Origin: Nostoc sp. UHCC 0702
GTDB lineage: Bacteria; Cyanobacteriota; Cyanobacteriia; Cyanobacteriales; Nostocaceae
Reading direction: 5' to 3'
Length of the DNA: 64,000 nucleotides
Assembly: GCA_017164015.1 (NCBI GenBank)
Contig: CP071065.1
Span: forward strand, 7,469,501-7,533,500
The notes below the pieces were generated by a model, which searched no databases, was not told the DNA's origin, and worked only from the letters and a program-made list of their open reading frames with translations. Below are positions 43,776 to 52,556 of this stretch, piece after piece; position 1 is the stretch's first letter; every line of letters starts with the position of its first letter. Both the position numbers and the translations under genes were made by a program.

Positions 43776-43803
43776 AACTATGTTCGTAATAACGAACATA
43801 GTT
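43776..43803. promoter_or_regulatory. operator-like dyad 1
   Basis: AACTATGTTCGT, spacer AATA, ACGAACATAGTT: perfect 12-bp arms. It lies between divergent genes, one of which encodes a helix-turn-helix regulator. Confidence 0.65.
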
Positions 43804-43815
43804 AGTTTAACATCT

Positions 43816-43833
43816 TGTTCGTAATTACAAACA
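43816..43833. promoter_or_regulatory. operator-like dyad 2
   Basis: TGTTCGT, spacer AATT, ACAAACA: the same core as dyad 1 with one mismatch. The centres are 35 bp apart, as expected for cooperative binding of two dimers on similar faces. Confidence 0.6.
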
Positions 43834-43869
43834 TTTACTTAGTTATCAGCCTCTGACAAAATCGGAGGC

Positions 43870-44109
43870 ATGGTCAAAGCAGGAAAAGCCCTCAAACGGG
43901 TACTAGAAACTTATGGCATCACCCAAAATCGATTGGCTGTAGTTATGGGAGTCAATCGTTCCAGTGTTTTTGGCTGGGTGAATGAAATTGCAGATCCGCC
44001 AGGTGATACGGTGGTAAAAATTCGCAAGGCGCTTCAAGAAATTGAGCCTGCTGCGGCTCTTGAGTTTGTCAGGTTGTTCTGGGGAGATTTGGAAGAAGAT
44101 GAGGAATAA
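43870..44109 (+). CDS. XRE-type helix-turn-helix regulator
   Basis: 79 aa. ALKRVLETYGITQNRLAVVMG and VNRSSVFGWVNEIADPPGDT form the helix-turn-helix of the Cro/CI type. GGAGG stands 5 bp before the ATG. It likely binds the TGTTCGT dyads just upstream and so controls itself and the divergent 70-aa protein. Confidence 0.85.
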   Translation: MVKAGKALKRVLETYGITQNRLAVVMGVNRSSVFGWVNEIADPPGDTVVKIRKALQEIEPAAALEFVRLFWGDLEEDEE

Positions 44110-44152
44110 TTTGTGGAGCGATCGCTCATAACCATACATTACAATATGTACT

Positions 44153-44425
44153 TCAAGGAAAAATTCTGTAAATGTCTTTGCGGTGAGCAACCCGTTGGCA
44201 GACTAAGGTTTTTGTTTCTTGAACGATAGTGATACCAATACGATAGTCACCGACGCGAATCTTATATTTATCACTGTAGCCTTTGAGTTTTTCAAGATAT
44301 CCTAATTCAAAAGGATTTTCTGATTCAAGCTCTTGAAACACGATAGGTTCTACACGGCTTTGAATCTCCAATGGTAAAGCAGCAAGTTCTTTTAAGAATC
44401 GCTTTGTATATTCAACTTGCCACAT
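44153..44425 (-). CDS. RelE/ParE family toxin
   Basis: 90 aa. VEYTKRFLKELAALPLEIQS, LKGYSDKYKIRVGDYRIGI and VCQRVAHRKDIYRIF are the RelE pattern, with the conserved KIRVGDYR strand and terminal H-R-x-D-I-Y. It probably cleaves mRNA on the ribosome. It overlaps its antitoxin gene by 14 bp. Confidence 0.9.
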   Translation of the reverse strand: MWQVEYTKRFLKELAALPLEIQSRVEPIVFQELESENPFELGYLEKLKGYSDKYKIRVGDYRIGITIVQETKTLVCQRVAHRKDIYRIFP

Positions 44426-44639
44426 TTTTATTTTTTAGTGATTGATAATATTTTAGTGCTTCATCTTTAGATAGTAGTTCTTCATCCTCTACTTCCTCCA
44501 TAAGTTTTACTAAACCGTAGTTTTCCAGAATTTCTTCAATTTTTTCAAATTCAGCAATAGGAATTTGTACGGCGATAGTCTGTTGATTTTCATCAAGTAC
44601 ATAGTTTTTGTGAAGTTCAAACATTTCGTTAAATCCCAT
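44412..44639 (-). CDS. antitoxin of the RelE pair
   Basis: 75 aa; ENQQTIAVQIPIAEFEKIEEILENYG is the N-terminal DNA-binding and dimerisation part, with an acidic helical tail (MEEVEDEELLSKDEALKYY) that would wrap the toxin. It overlaps the toxin gene in operon order antitoxin-toxin. Confidence 0.82.
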   Translation of the reverse strand: MGFNEMFELHKNYVLDENQQTIAVQIPIAEFEKIEEILENYGLVKLMEEVEDEELLSKDEALKYYQSLKNKNVAS

Positions 44640-44664
44640 AATGCTTATCTACACTAATTTATCA

Positions 44665-44892
44665 CTAACCAAAATTAGCTACTTCTACAGGACGTTCAAC
44701 AGCCAAACTTTTACGGTTAAGTTTAATTTGCTCGATTTCGTGAAGGATTTCTGCTGTCAGGTAGCTTTCGCCGCAATGAGAACAAGTTAGCACAGGAATG
44801 TTTTCTATTACTAGCAGGTCTTTATCCTTACCATAGGTTCTAGTAATCCGGCGAATTCGTATACCTTGGTTTCCACAAATATCACACAGCAT
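44665..44892 (-). CDS. YgiT-type zinc-finger protein
   Basis: 75 aa. Two zinc-binding pairs, CDICG at the start and CSHCG in the middle, followed by a helix (LTAEILHEIEQIKLNRK). This is the N-terminal half of MqsA-like antitoxins. The usual partner (a DUF4258 or MqsR-like toxin) is not beside it. Confidence 0.85.
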   Translation of the reverse strand: MLCDICGNQGIRIRRITRTYGKDKDLLVIENIPVLTCSHCGESYLTAEILHEIEQIKLNRKSLAVERPVEVANFG

Positions 44893-44918
44893 CTACTGTT
44901 ATACATTCATGAGTGCCA

Positions 44919-45332
44919 TTATTTCCGTAGTAAAGCTCGAAAACCTGCTTGGACAAAATGTATATCAGCTGTAACTGCATCTATTAATTCTTGATTTTGC
45001 ATGACAATAAATGAAATGCAGTCTGTCAAACCCCAACTTTTATCTTGACGACTGTTATAAAGTTGTAGCGCACGATTGAGGATTGGTGTATCTACACTTA
45101 CAATTCTTATATTGTCTGTTTTATAGCACTGCTCAATAAACTGAACTGCTCCTCTGCGGTTAATAGCACTCAATGCATTGCCAACTTCTATCAAAATTGC
45201 TTCAGTTAACCATACTTCGGTAGCGTTTCGCACTCGTGATAGCAATGCTTGAGCCTGAGTATGATATTGGTCATTTTTATTAAGTAAGGCTTGAATAAAC
45301 ACAGTATCTAAAAACAGGCGATCGCCGTTCAT
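44919..45332 (-). CDS. PIN domain toxin (VapC-like)
   Basis: 137 aa. The first acidic residue lies in RLFLDTVFIQALLNKND, the next in TEAILIEVGNAL, and SWGLTDCISFIVMQ supplies the third, followed by TADIHFVQAGF with the last. These four acids form the PIN RNase site. The start overlaps the upstream gene by 4 bp. Confidence 0.88.
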   Translation of the reverse strand: MNGDRLFLDTVFIQALLNKNDQYHTQAQALLSRVRNATEVWLTEAILIEVGNALSAINRRGAVQFIEQCYKTDNIRIVSVDTPILNRALQLYNSRQDKSWGLTDCISFIVMQNQELIDAVTADIHFVQAGFRALLRK

Positions 45333-45574
45333 TCCATTGTCTCATCTTGATGTTTAGGTGTGCCATACAGATAGTGATCATGCTCAACAGACCAATCTTT
45401 TGGTGCTTCGATTGTTCCAGTCATTTCCTCAAGTACATCCCATGCATTAGCTTCGATAACTGGCTCTACAGTAGATTGAATAGTAATGATATAGCGTTTA
45501 TTAGGTTCTAGGTTGAGTGGAGTATCTGGACGTAAAACCTGACCATCAAAGATAACTGTTAAAGTTTCATTCAT
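45329..45574 (-). CDS. putative antitoxin of the PIN pair
   Basis: 81 aa; ETLTVIFDGQVLRPDTPLNL is a DUF104/antitoxin-like opening often found with PIN toxins. It overlaps the PIN gene by ATGA and the upstream HicB-like gene by ATGA, forming a tight three-gene operon. Confidence 0.72.
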   Translation of the reverse strand: MNETLTVIFDGQVLRPDTPLNLEPNKRYIITIQSTVEPVIEANAWDVLEEMTGTIEAPKDWSVEHDHYLYGTPKHQDETME

Positions 45575-45753
45575 GAATTTTCTTCTTGAATCATTTCAAA
45601 AACATAGACAAGTTCAGTACGGGCTTCATCTGGGGTTTGTCCCCAAGCGTGACAACCAGGAATTGCTGGTACATAGGCGACAAATGTGCCATTGTCATTA
45701 GGGCGAATAACGGTGGTGTAGTCTTGTAGGGACTTCATGGGGTTGGGTTTCAT
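45571..45753 (-). CDS. HicB-like antitoxin-family protein
   Basis: 60 aa (55 from an internal ATG at 45,738). TVIRPNDNGTFVAYVPAIPG followed by CHAWGQTPDEA is the HicB core. No HicA is adjacent; it is translationally coupled to the PIN antitoxin gene instead. Confidence 0.8.
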   Translation of the reverse strand: MKPNPMKSLQDYTTVIRPNDNGTFVAYVPAIPGCHAWGQTPDEARTELVYVFEMIQEENS

Positions 45754-45806
45754 AAATAATCTAGCGCGATCGCACTTTTTGAGGTGAGAATGCGATCATG
45801 TGAATT

Positions 45807-45894
45807 GACCTCTCCCCCAACCCCTCTCCGAAGCGGAGAGGGGAGTCAGATTTCTCCCCCTTCCCTCGTGAGTGTTGGGGGTTGGGGGGTTAGG
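45807..45894. repeat. dispersed repeat R4, copy 3
   Basis: GACCTCTCCCCCAACCCC, CCGAAGCGGAGAGGGGAG, TTTCTCCCCC and TTGGGGGGTTAGG, as in copies 1 and 2. Confidence 0.85.
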
Positions 45895-46099
45895 TTGTGT
45901 GCTAGATGCGATCGCAGTTCACTACCTTCACTTATCCCAAAAAAGGACATCAGATATTTTTTAGTATAAATTATATACAGAATTGCTGTCTGATGTTTGA
46001 ACTATGCCTCAGATTCAGCTTTACAAAGCTGGCTTTTTAGTCTCAGGATGTTTTCAAAATCAAAATAATTTTATACATATTATTACTGAATTTAAGACT

Positions 46100-47092
46100 A
46101 TGAAAAATAACGTAGCATTACGCAAAACCGATCAAGGCTGGAAATTTATTGATGAGTCTGAATTAGAAACTTTTGTTTGGGATAATTTAGAAGAAATATT
46201 TGAACTCAAGCCTTTAACACGGCAATTGTCTATAAAAGGAGAAATTTGTGACATCCTAGCAATAGGAGTAAATAATCAACTAGCTATTATTGAACTCAAA
46301 AATACAGAGGATAGATATGTTATTAATCAACTCACACGCTATTATGACAATTTATTAGAAGAACAACCTTTAAAAGCTAATATTAATTATCATGAAGATA
46401 TTAGCTTGTTTGCTATATGTCCGAGTTTCCATCGCCATAATTTAATTGATGAAAAGCATAGTAAATTAAAATTCCATTTATTTACTTTTTCCATTCAAGC
46501 TAAAAATCAGGAGTTTTATTTTCATTTATCTCCAGTTCATAATCAATCACAAAGCAAAAGTATAAAAATTAATTATAAAGAAGTTAATCTTCAAAATCAA
46601 GAAAACGATAACATTTCTGAGCCACCAAGATTATTATTAGATTGGCTAGGTTCTTTAACAAACACAGAAATAGATAATTTAACGAAAATTAGGCATCTTA
46701 TATTAAGTTTTGACCGTAGGCTAGAAGAAATCATAGTGAATAAAAGTATTATATATGCAAGTAAGTACGGCAAGGACAAAATAAGGCAATGTGCCGAGTT
46801 TGGTTTTGATAGAAAATCGAAAAAAATACTATTATTTCTATGGTTAATTATTCCCAACCGTCAAAATAAAACTATTGCTAGAATGCAAATTGATACTACA
46901 GAAGAATATTTGACATATTGGCGATATGCTCCTGTGAAGGAAGGAAGTATATGTTGGGAAAAATTCTTTAATCGCATTTTTTATACTATTCCAGAAAATA
47001 AAGGCAGATTTTTCAAAAATGAAATATTTGTTGAGGACATCAAATCTCTAGTTGATAAGGCATTACAAATATGGCTAGAAAGAGTAAATTAA
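46100..47092 (+). CDS. DUF91/NucS-like nuclease-domain protein
   Basis: About 330 aa from the ATG at 46,100; an ATG at 46,004 would add 32 residues of doubtful character. ELETFVWDNLEEIFELKPLT, GEICDILAIGVNNQLAIIEL then K, and INQLTRYYDNLLEEQ show the PD-(D/E)xK core (D in CDILA, E-x-K in IELK) seen in NucS/RecB-like proteins. The C-terminal half, including DKIRQCAEFGFDRKSKKILL, is not recognised. AT-rich compared with its neighbours, which may indicate transfer. Confidence 0.72.
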   Translation: MKNNVALRKTDQGWKFIDESELETFVWDNLEEIFELKPLTRQLSIKGEICDILAIGVNNQLAIIELKNTEDRYVINQLTRYYDNLLEEQPLKANINYHEDISLFAICPSFHRHNLIDEKHSKLKFHLFTFSIQAKNQEFYFHLSPVHNQSQSKSIKINYKEVNLQNQENDNISEPPRLLLDWLGSLTNTEIDNLTKIRHLILSFDRRLEEIIVNKSIIYASKYGKDKIRQCAEFGFDRKSKKILLFLWLIIPNRQNKTIARMQIDTTEEYLTYWRYAPVKEGSICWEKFFNRIFYTIPENKGRFFKNEIFVEDIKSLVDKALQIWLERVN

Positions 47093-47140
47093 AATAAGTT
47101 TATTTGTAGTTTGTTTTAATGTGCTGAAACTCTAAATTAT

Positions 47141-47380
47141 TTACCTTAACAATCTTTCAATATCCTCATCAGTAAAGCCAAATTGTCTAAAAATTCGCAA
47201 AACATAAGCAGGAGACATTTCCCCTGCACCTATATCTATGGGAACTACTCTTCGTTGACCTTCAACTTCACGAGTATACAAACGATGGTCACCTTTTCCT
47301 TCTCGATAAAATGTACACCCTCCTTTTTCCAAAAGCCTGATTAGTTCTTTTGGTTTCAGAGAAGGTAGATTTTTAGGCAT
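47141..47380 (-). CDS. hicA: HicA family toxin
   Basis: 79 aa. LKPKELIRLLEKGGCTFYRE and GKGDHRLYTR carry the catalytic His of this double-stranded-RNA-binding mRNase. VVPIDIGAGEMSPAYVLRIF completes the domain. The start overlaps hicB by 8 bp. Confidence 0.9.
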   Translation of the reverse strand: MPKNLPSLKPKELIRLLEKGGCTFYREGKGDHRLYTREVEGQRRVVPIDIGAGEMSPAYVLRIFRQFGFTDEDIERLLR

Positions 47381-47639
47381 AAATTTTCCTTAATTCATAT
47401 ATTTCTGAATTTTGCTGTTTTTCATCTAACAGCAAAAACTCATGTAATTCTTCAATAGAAATTGGAGATTTATAAATATTAGTTTCAGATTTATAAACAA
47501 CTTCAAAAGACTCAATAGCTTCCTTTAGTTTATTAATAGCATCTTCTTGAATAGTACCCTGTCCGACAATTCCATTTTCTAAACACAAAGCAACCCAATA
47601 ACCAGCGCTTTGCTTGAGTACTACTGTGTAAAAATCCAT
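47373..47639 (-). CDS. hicB: HicB family antitoxin
   Basis: 88 aa. YTVVLKQSAGYWVALCLENG, IVGQGTIQEDAINKLKEAIE is the HicB partial RNase-H fold; the C-terminal helix probably mediates DNA binding or dimerisation. It overlaps hicA in the order antitoxin-toxin. Confidence 0.85.
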   Translation of the reverse strand: MDFYTVVLKQSAGYWVALCLENGIVGQGTIQEDAINKLKEAIESFEVVYKSETNIYKSPISIEELHEFLLLDEKQQNSEIYELRKIYA

Positions 47640-47686
47640 TGGTGTTTACCTGTTGAAATTGTGGTGTCAGGTAGGCATAGCCCACC

Positions 47687-48133
47687 CTAATTTAAATAAT
47701 TGTTAAAAGTCTCTTCTAAAGTAAAAGGACATTCATTAGGAAAGAAGTTTAATTTAATGCCTGTTTCATCAGATGCTTTAAGACGAGCCTTTTGATAACA
47801 ATCTGCAAATACTTCTGAAATTAAAGGTTGCAAACTAGGGCTATCTTCTAATAATGCTTCAATACAGATGCGTTGTTCAGTAATGCTACTACGCCAACTT
47901 TCGCTTCGTTTTTCCGGTTGGTACTGCCATTTTATTAAGTGCATTAACAGTACAATTAATCGGCTTTTTAATTCCCGTTTTTCACTCCTACCCATACTTT
48001 CAACTTCTTCAATTAAATTAGGTAAATCTATTTCATTAAATTTATGTTCCTTTAGCTGCTGGGCAATTGTTTGTGTCCACAAATAAAAGTCTTGATCATA
48101 GAGATTTTGGCTATTGATAGATGGATCATTCAT
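47687..48133 (-). CDS. DUF29 family protein
   Basis: 148 aa, all-helical. YDQDFYLWTQTIAQQLKEHK, LPNLIEEVESMGRSEKREL and LLMHLIKWQYQPEKRSESWR are the DUF29 hallmark; length is typical. Function unknown; widely expanded in cyanobacteria. Confidence 0.9.
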   Translation of the reverse strand: MNDPSINSQNLYDQDFYLWTQTIAQQLKEHKFNEIDLPNLIEEVESMGRSEKRELKSRLIVLLMHLIKWQYQPEKRSESWRSSITEQRICIEALLEDSPSLQPLISEVFADCYQKARLKASDETGIKLNFFPNECPFTLEETFNNYLN

Positions 48134-48206
48134 ATGATTAGTGTTAGTTTTTCACTACTATATTTTTAAAATAAAGGTGAGCTAAAAAAGCCCACCCTAA
48201 TCTAGA

Positions 48207-50837
48207 TTAGACCAATAAAGCCTGCTCCTCCTTAGAAATTACTCGCCCTTCATCCTCAAAACCGGCGATTTGATCAAAGTTCAAATACCGATACAAATCA
48301 TCGGCAAAAGGATCAATCTTCTTCGCCACAATATCCAAATATTCCTGCACTGTGGGAATACGTCCCAACAAGGCACAAACTGCGGCTAATTCTGCTGAAC
48401 CAAGATACACTCTTGCACCTTTACCCATGCGATTATTGAAGTTGCGAGTCGAGGTAGAAAATACCGTCGTACCATCAGCAACTCGCGCCTGATTTCCCAT
48501 ACACAAACTGCATCCAGGCATTTCTGTCCTAGCAGCCGCAGCGCCAAAAATGGCATACACACCTTCTTCTTTTAATTGGTGTTCATCCATGCGGGTTGGT
48601 GGTGCTATCCACAAACGAGTTTTCACTTCACCGGCACCTTCTAAAACTTTCGCTGTGGCGCGATAATGACCGATATTTGTCATACAAGAACCAACGAATA
48701 CTTCTTGCACTGGGTCATTAGCAACTGACGATAATAATTTCACATTATCGGGGTCATTGGGAGCCGCCACAATTGGTTCTTTGATTTCGTTCAAATCAAT
48801 TTCAATGATTTCCGCATACTCTGCATCTGCATCTGCTTCTAGTAACACGGGGTTTGCTAACCATTCTTCCATCTTAGCGATCCGCCGCCAGATAGTACGG
48901 GCATCACTATAACCCCGCGCTATCATGTTCTTCAACAGTGCTACATTAGAACGCAGATATTCAGCAATTGTCTCTACACTCAGTTTAATGGTAGAACCTG
49001 CACAAGAACGTTCGGCAGTAGCATCGGCAAGTTCAAAGGCTTGTTCGACTTTTAAATCTGGTAAACCTTCAATTTCTAAAATTCGTCCAGAGAAGATGTT
49101 TTTCTTGTTCTGTTTCTCTACCGTCAGCAAACCTTTTTGAATTGCGACGTAGGGAATGGCGTTGACGATATCGCGTAAAGTTACACCTGGTTGCAATTCA
49201 CCTTTGAAGCGTACCAATACTGATTCTGGCATATCCAAAGGCATGACACCCAAAGCCGCTGCAAATGCTACTAACCCAGAACCGGCGGGGAAGGAAATAC
49301 CCAAGGGGAAGCGGGTGTGAGAGTCGCCGCCTGTTCCTACGGTGTCTGGTAATAACATCCGGTTTAGCCAAGAATGGATGATACCATCACCAGGACGCAG
49401 GGCAACGCCGCCACGTTGGGCAAAAAAGTCTGGTAAATCGTGATGGGTTTTGATGTCCACAGGTTTGGGATAAGCGGCGGTGTGACAGAAACTCTGCATC
49501 ACCAAGTCTGCACTGAAACCGAGACAAGCGAGTTCTTTCAATTCGTCGCGGGTCATGGGGCCTGTGGTATCCTGAGAACCAACGGTGGTCATGATAGGTT
49601 CGCAAGATGTGCCAGGACGCACACCAGGTAATCCACAAGCTTTACCAACCATTTTCTGTGCTAAGGTGTAGCCTTTGCCTGTATCGTTTGGTTGTTGGGG
49701 ACGGATGAAAACGGTGCTTGGTGGTAAACCGAGTGCTTGGCGGGTTTTGTCGGTAAGAGTGCGTCCAATAAGTAGGGGGATGCGTCCACCTGCACGGACT
49801 TCATCTAAAATAGTTTCAGGTTTGAGGCTGAAGGTAGAAATAACTTCGCCAGCTGCGTTTGTGATTGTACCTTTGTAAGGATAGATGGTGATCACCATAC
49901 CAGTTTCTAGCTTGGTGACATCACATTGAATAGGCAAAGCACCGGCATCTTCAGCAGTGTTGAAAAAGATGGGAGCGATCGCACTACCTAAAATATAACC
50001 CCCAGCGCGTTTGTTGGGTACAAAGGGTATATCATTTCCCATGTGCCATAACACTGAGTTAATAGCTGATTTCCGGGAAGAACCAGTACCAACGACATCT
50101 CCCACGTAAGCTACAGGATGTCCTTGCTTCTTCAACTCAGCAATAACTTCCAAGCTTCCCGGTTGTCTGGTTTCCAGCATTGCTAAGGCGTGCAGAGGAA
50201 TATCCGGGCGAGTGGTAGCCTGGGTAGCAGGGGATAAGTCATCGGTGTTGGTTTCGCCAGGAACTTTAAAAACAGTGACGTTGATATATTCTGGTAGCTG
50301 CGGACGATTAGTAAACCATTCTGCTGCTGCCCAAGAGTTTATCACTTGCTTGGCGAAAGGATTGGTTTTCGATAACTCCAAGACATCGTGAAACGCATCA
50401 TACACCAACAAAATTTTACTCAAGGCGGTGGCGGCGTATGCTGCTATCGGTTCTTTTCCTTGTCCACCCATTACTAAAGGTGTTTCGGAAGAATCTGAAA
50501 CTGATACGGTGGGCAATTGTAGCAAGTCAATTAAAGCTTGCACGTTGTAGCCACCTATCATTGTCCCCAACAATTCTACCGCCTCTATGGGCGAAATTAA
50601 AGGACTAGTAACTTCCTTTTTGGCAATGGCAGACAGAAATCCCGCTTTGACGTAAGCTGCTGCATCCACACCAGGGGGGACGCGATCGCGCAATAAATGC
50701 AATAATGTAGTTTCCTCACCCGCTGGCGGATTTTTGAGCAATTCACATAATTCTGATGTTTGCTTTGCATCCAATGGTAGGGGAGGAATACCGATTTGGG
50801 CGCGTTCTACAACATGCTGACGGTATTGTTCTAGCAT
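48207..50837 (-). CDS. acnB: bifunctional aconitate hydratase 2 / 2-methylisocitrate dehydratase
   Basis: 876 aa from the ATG at 50,837, chosen because MLEQYRQHVVERAQIG matches the start of other AcnB proteins and GGAG lies 10 bp upstream. It interconverts citrate and isocitrate in the TCA cycle using a 4Fe-4S cluster. The cluster cysteines are visible in FVGSCMTNIGHYRA and PGCSLCMGNQARV. The swivel domain comes before the catalytic core (GTGSSRKSA), the order specific to AcnB. Isolated gene, with a hairpin-like GGTGAGC/GCCCACC repeat after the stop. Confidence 0.96.
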   Translation of the reverse strand: MLEQYRQHVVERAQIGIPPLPLDAKQTSELCELLKNPPAGEETTLLHLLRDRVPPGVDAAAYVKAGFLSAIAKKEVTSPLISPIEAVELLGTMIGGYNVQALIDLLQLPTVSVSDSSETPLVMGGQGKEPIAAYAATALSKILLVYDAFHDVLELSKTNPFAKQVINSWAAAEWFTNRPQLPEYINVTVFKVPGETNTDDLSPATQATTRPDIPLHALAMLETRQPGSLEVIAELKKQGHPVAYVGDVVGTGSSRKSAINSVLWHMGNDIPFVPNKRAGGYILGSAIAPIFFNTAEDAGALPIQCDVTKLETGMVITIYPYKGTITNAAGEVISTFSLKPETILDEVRAGGRIPLLIGRTLTDKTRQALGLPPSTVFIRPQQPNDTGKGYTLAQKMVGKACGLPGVRPGTSCEPIMTTVGSQDTTGPMTRDELKELACLGFSADLVMQSFCHTAAYPKPVDIKTHHDLPDFFAQRGGVALRPGDGIIHSWLNRMLLPDTVGTGGDSHTRFPLGISFPAGSGLVAFAAALGVMPLDMPESVLVRFKGELQPGVTLRDIVNAIPYVAIQKGLLTVEKQNKKNIFSGRILEIEGLPDLKVEQAFELADATAERSCAGSTIKLSVETIAEYLRSNVALLKNMIARGYSDARTIWRRIAKMEEWLANPVLLEADADAEYAEIIEIDLNEIKEPIVAAPNDPDNVKLLSSVANDPVQEVFVGSCMTNIGHYRATAKVLEGAGEVKTRLWIAPPTRMDEHQLKEEGVYAIFGAAAARTEMPGCSLCMGNQARVADGTTVFSTSTRNFNNRMGKGARVYLGSAELAAVCALLGRIPTVQEYLDIVAKKIDPFADDLYRYLNFDQIAGFEDEGRVISKEEQALLV

Positions 50838-51037
50838 TTTTGTGTTCTCCATTGGGATGTTCTTTCTTTAATTATGAAATATTTTTAGGCAATTTTTGGC
50901 TATAAAAGGTTGCCTGATTTTTATAGCTGAAAGCCTGATGAGTCATCGGTTGCTTGCAATTTTTTTATACCGATTATTTTTAATTTTTCATAGAATATGA
51001 ACAACTCTGTTTAGTGTTACTGTCAAATTCGATTTGG

Positions 51038-51940
51038 TTATTGTTGGTTTAACCAAGTTTCTAAATCAGCAATATTAGAAAAGTCTAATAATGCCTCTGC
51101 TAAAGTTTCTAATTGTTCAATTGATAAGCTTTTAATTCGCTCAATTAATGATGCATCAATTTCACCAATACGGCGATTGAGTAGACGCAGTATTAAGTCT
51201 TGTTCTCCTTGTTGTCTTCCTTGTTGCCTTCCTTCTTCTTTAGCTTGTTCTCTATCTCTTTGATAAAGTGGTTCTAATCGCATAATTAACTCCCGATCAT
51301 CTGCTTCTAATTCTTGGTTTACTCTCAAATTTTCGCGCAAGTTATAAACTAATTCTAGGGTTGCTTTCTGGTATGGATAATCTAATGGTAACGCTTGCAA
51401 CTCGATAATTGCTTGTGACTGTACGCTTCCTCTACCCAAAAGCCTCAACCATAATGTTTCTGGTGTCTGCGGTAATTGGTGTATCGCCACAATTGCTGTC
51501 CGTAAGGCATCTGGAAGAAAATGTACTCCTGATAACCAACCTGCTTTTTGCATACTTCCAAAGCTAGATAACCTAGTTTCAGATATGGTAGGTGTCAGCA
51601 CCCACAATTTAGGAATTTCTGAGTCCGGAAGTTTGGTTTTATTGGCTTTAGCTTCTCGTCGCACTAAAGCCTTGATTTCTAATAATTTTAAAATACAGTC
51701 GCATATCTCATCGGTAGAGGCTGGATTGCGGAATGGTTCTATGATAGCAGGATGTTCCGCAAATCTTCCTAACAAACCCAGTATTTGTAAATTAGAGTTT
51801 TGCTGTTTGGTTGGAGTGAATAAAACATCTATTTCTTTAATCTCTCCTGAAACTTTTTCTGATGCTTTGACTTCTCCGTAATCTTTTAATAATTCTTCTA
51901 AATAGTCTTTGGCGAATTTATCATGTATAAAGCGGGTCAT
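51038..51940 (-). CDS. DUF4351 / Rpn-like protein
   Basis: 300 aa. RFIHDKFAKDYLEELLKDYG and KEIDVLFTP give an Rpn-like nuclease opening with an acidic strand. A charged Gln/Gly-rich linker (KEEGRQQGRQQGEQD) precedes the C-terminal DUF4351 helices (LILRLLNRRIGEIDASLIER, then LSIEQLETLAEALLDF). Such proteins are numerous in filamentous cyanobacteria; function unknown. Confidence 0.85.
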   Translation of the reverse strand: MTRFIHDKFAKDYLEELLKDYGEVKASEKVSGEIKEIDVLFTPTKQQNSNLQILGLLGRFAEHPAIIEPFRNPASTDEICDCILKLLEIKALVRREAKANKTKLPDSEIPKLWVLTPTISETRLSSFGSMQKAGWLSGVHFLPDALRTAIVAIHQLPQTPETLWLRLLGRGSVQSQAIIELQALPLDYPYQKATLELVYNLRENLRVNQELEADDRELIMRLEPLYQRDREQAKEEGRQQGRQQGEQDLILRLLNRRIGEIDASLIERIKSLSIEQLETLAEALLDFSNIADLETWLNQQ

Positions 51941-52160
51941 TGAATTTTCAGATTGTGGAAGTTCTGAGTTAATGCAAAATTTTATTATATAGTAAAATTT
52001 TATTCAGCCCTGGCAATTATAAATCGCGCCTATACAGACAAAACCCGCGCAGGCGGGTTATTTCATGAAGTCCACGTAGGTGGAAAGAGTTTGTGTAGTA
52101 GCGAATTATATTCGCCCAATTAATTCTAAATTTCTTTACTTAAACTCTTGTGCAACGCTA

Positions 52161-52556
52161 CTAGGCGGTTATTGCATTTTCATCTGATGTTTTATCTGTA
52201 CTCGCTTTTAAGCGTGTCAATCTACTTTTACGAATACGTTCGCTGTCTCGAACGCCACCTGCAAGTTCATATTCATTGCTGTTTTTGCCGTACTTGAAAC
52301 CAACTCCCATCAGCATTTTATCTGTAACCTGACTTAAGGTTTTTTCCATCTCATCTAGCTGTTTTTTAGAAGAGTCAATTTTTGCTATGGCAGCGTTATA
52401 ATCATCAAGCATACTGTGAAATTTATCTATTAATTGACTCAAATTTTGCAAGTTGCAAGTATCATCAAAATTGAGATTTGGATCAATAGCTTTCAGTCCG
52501 GCAACTCTAAACTCAGCTTTTTCTAGAATTCGGGAACTACGTTTTTTTCGAGGCAT
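52161..52556 (-). CDS. coiled-coil hypothetical protein
   Basis: 131 aa. A basic N-terminus (MPRKKRSSRILEKAEFRVAG) is followed by a predicted coiled coil (LDDYNAAIAKIDSSKKQLDE) and GVGFKYGKNSNEYELAGGVR, a conserved-looking loop. No signal or membrane segment. It resembles small cyanobacterial proteins annotated only as hypothetical. The basic start suggests nucleic-acid binding, without proof. Confidence 0.6.
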   Translation of the reverse strand: MPRKKRSSRILEKAEFRVAGLKAIDPNLNFDDTCNLQNLSQLIDKFHSMLDDYNAAIAKIDSSKKQLDEMEKTLSQVTDKMLMGVGFKYGKNSNEYELAGGVRDSERIRKSRLTRLKASTDKTSDENAITA

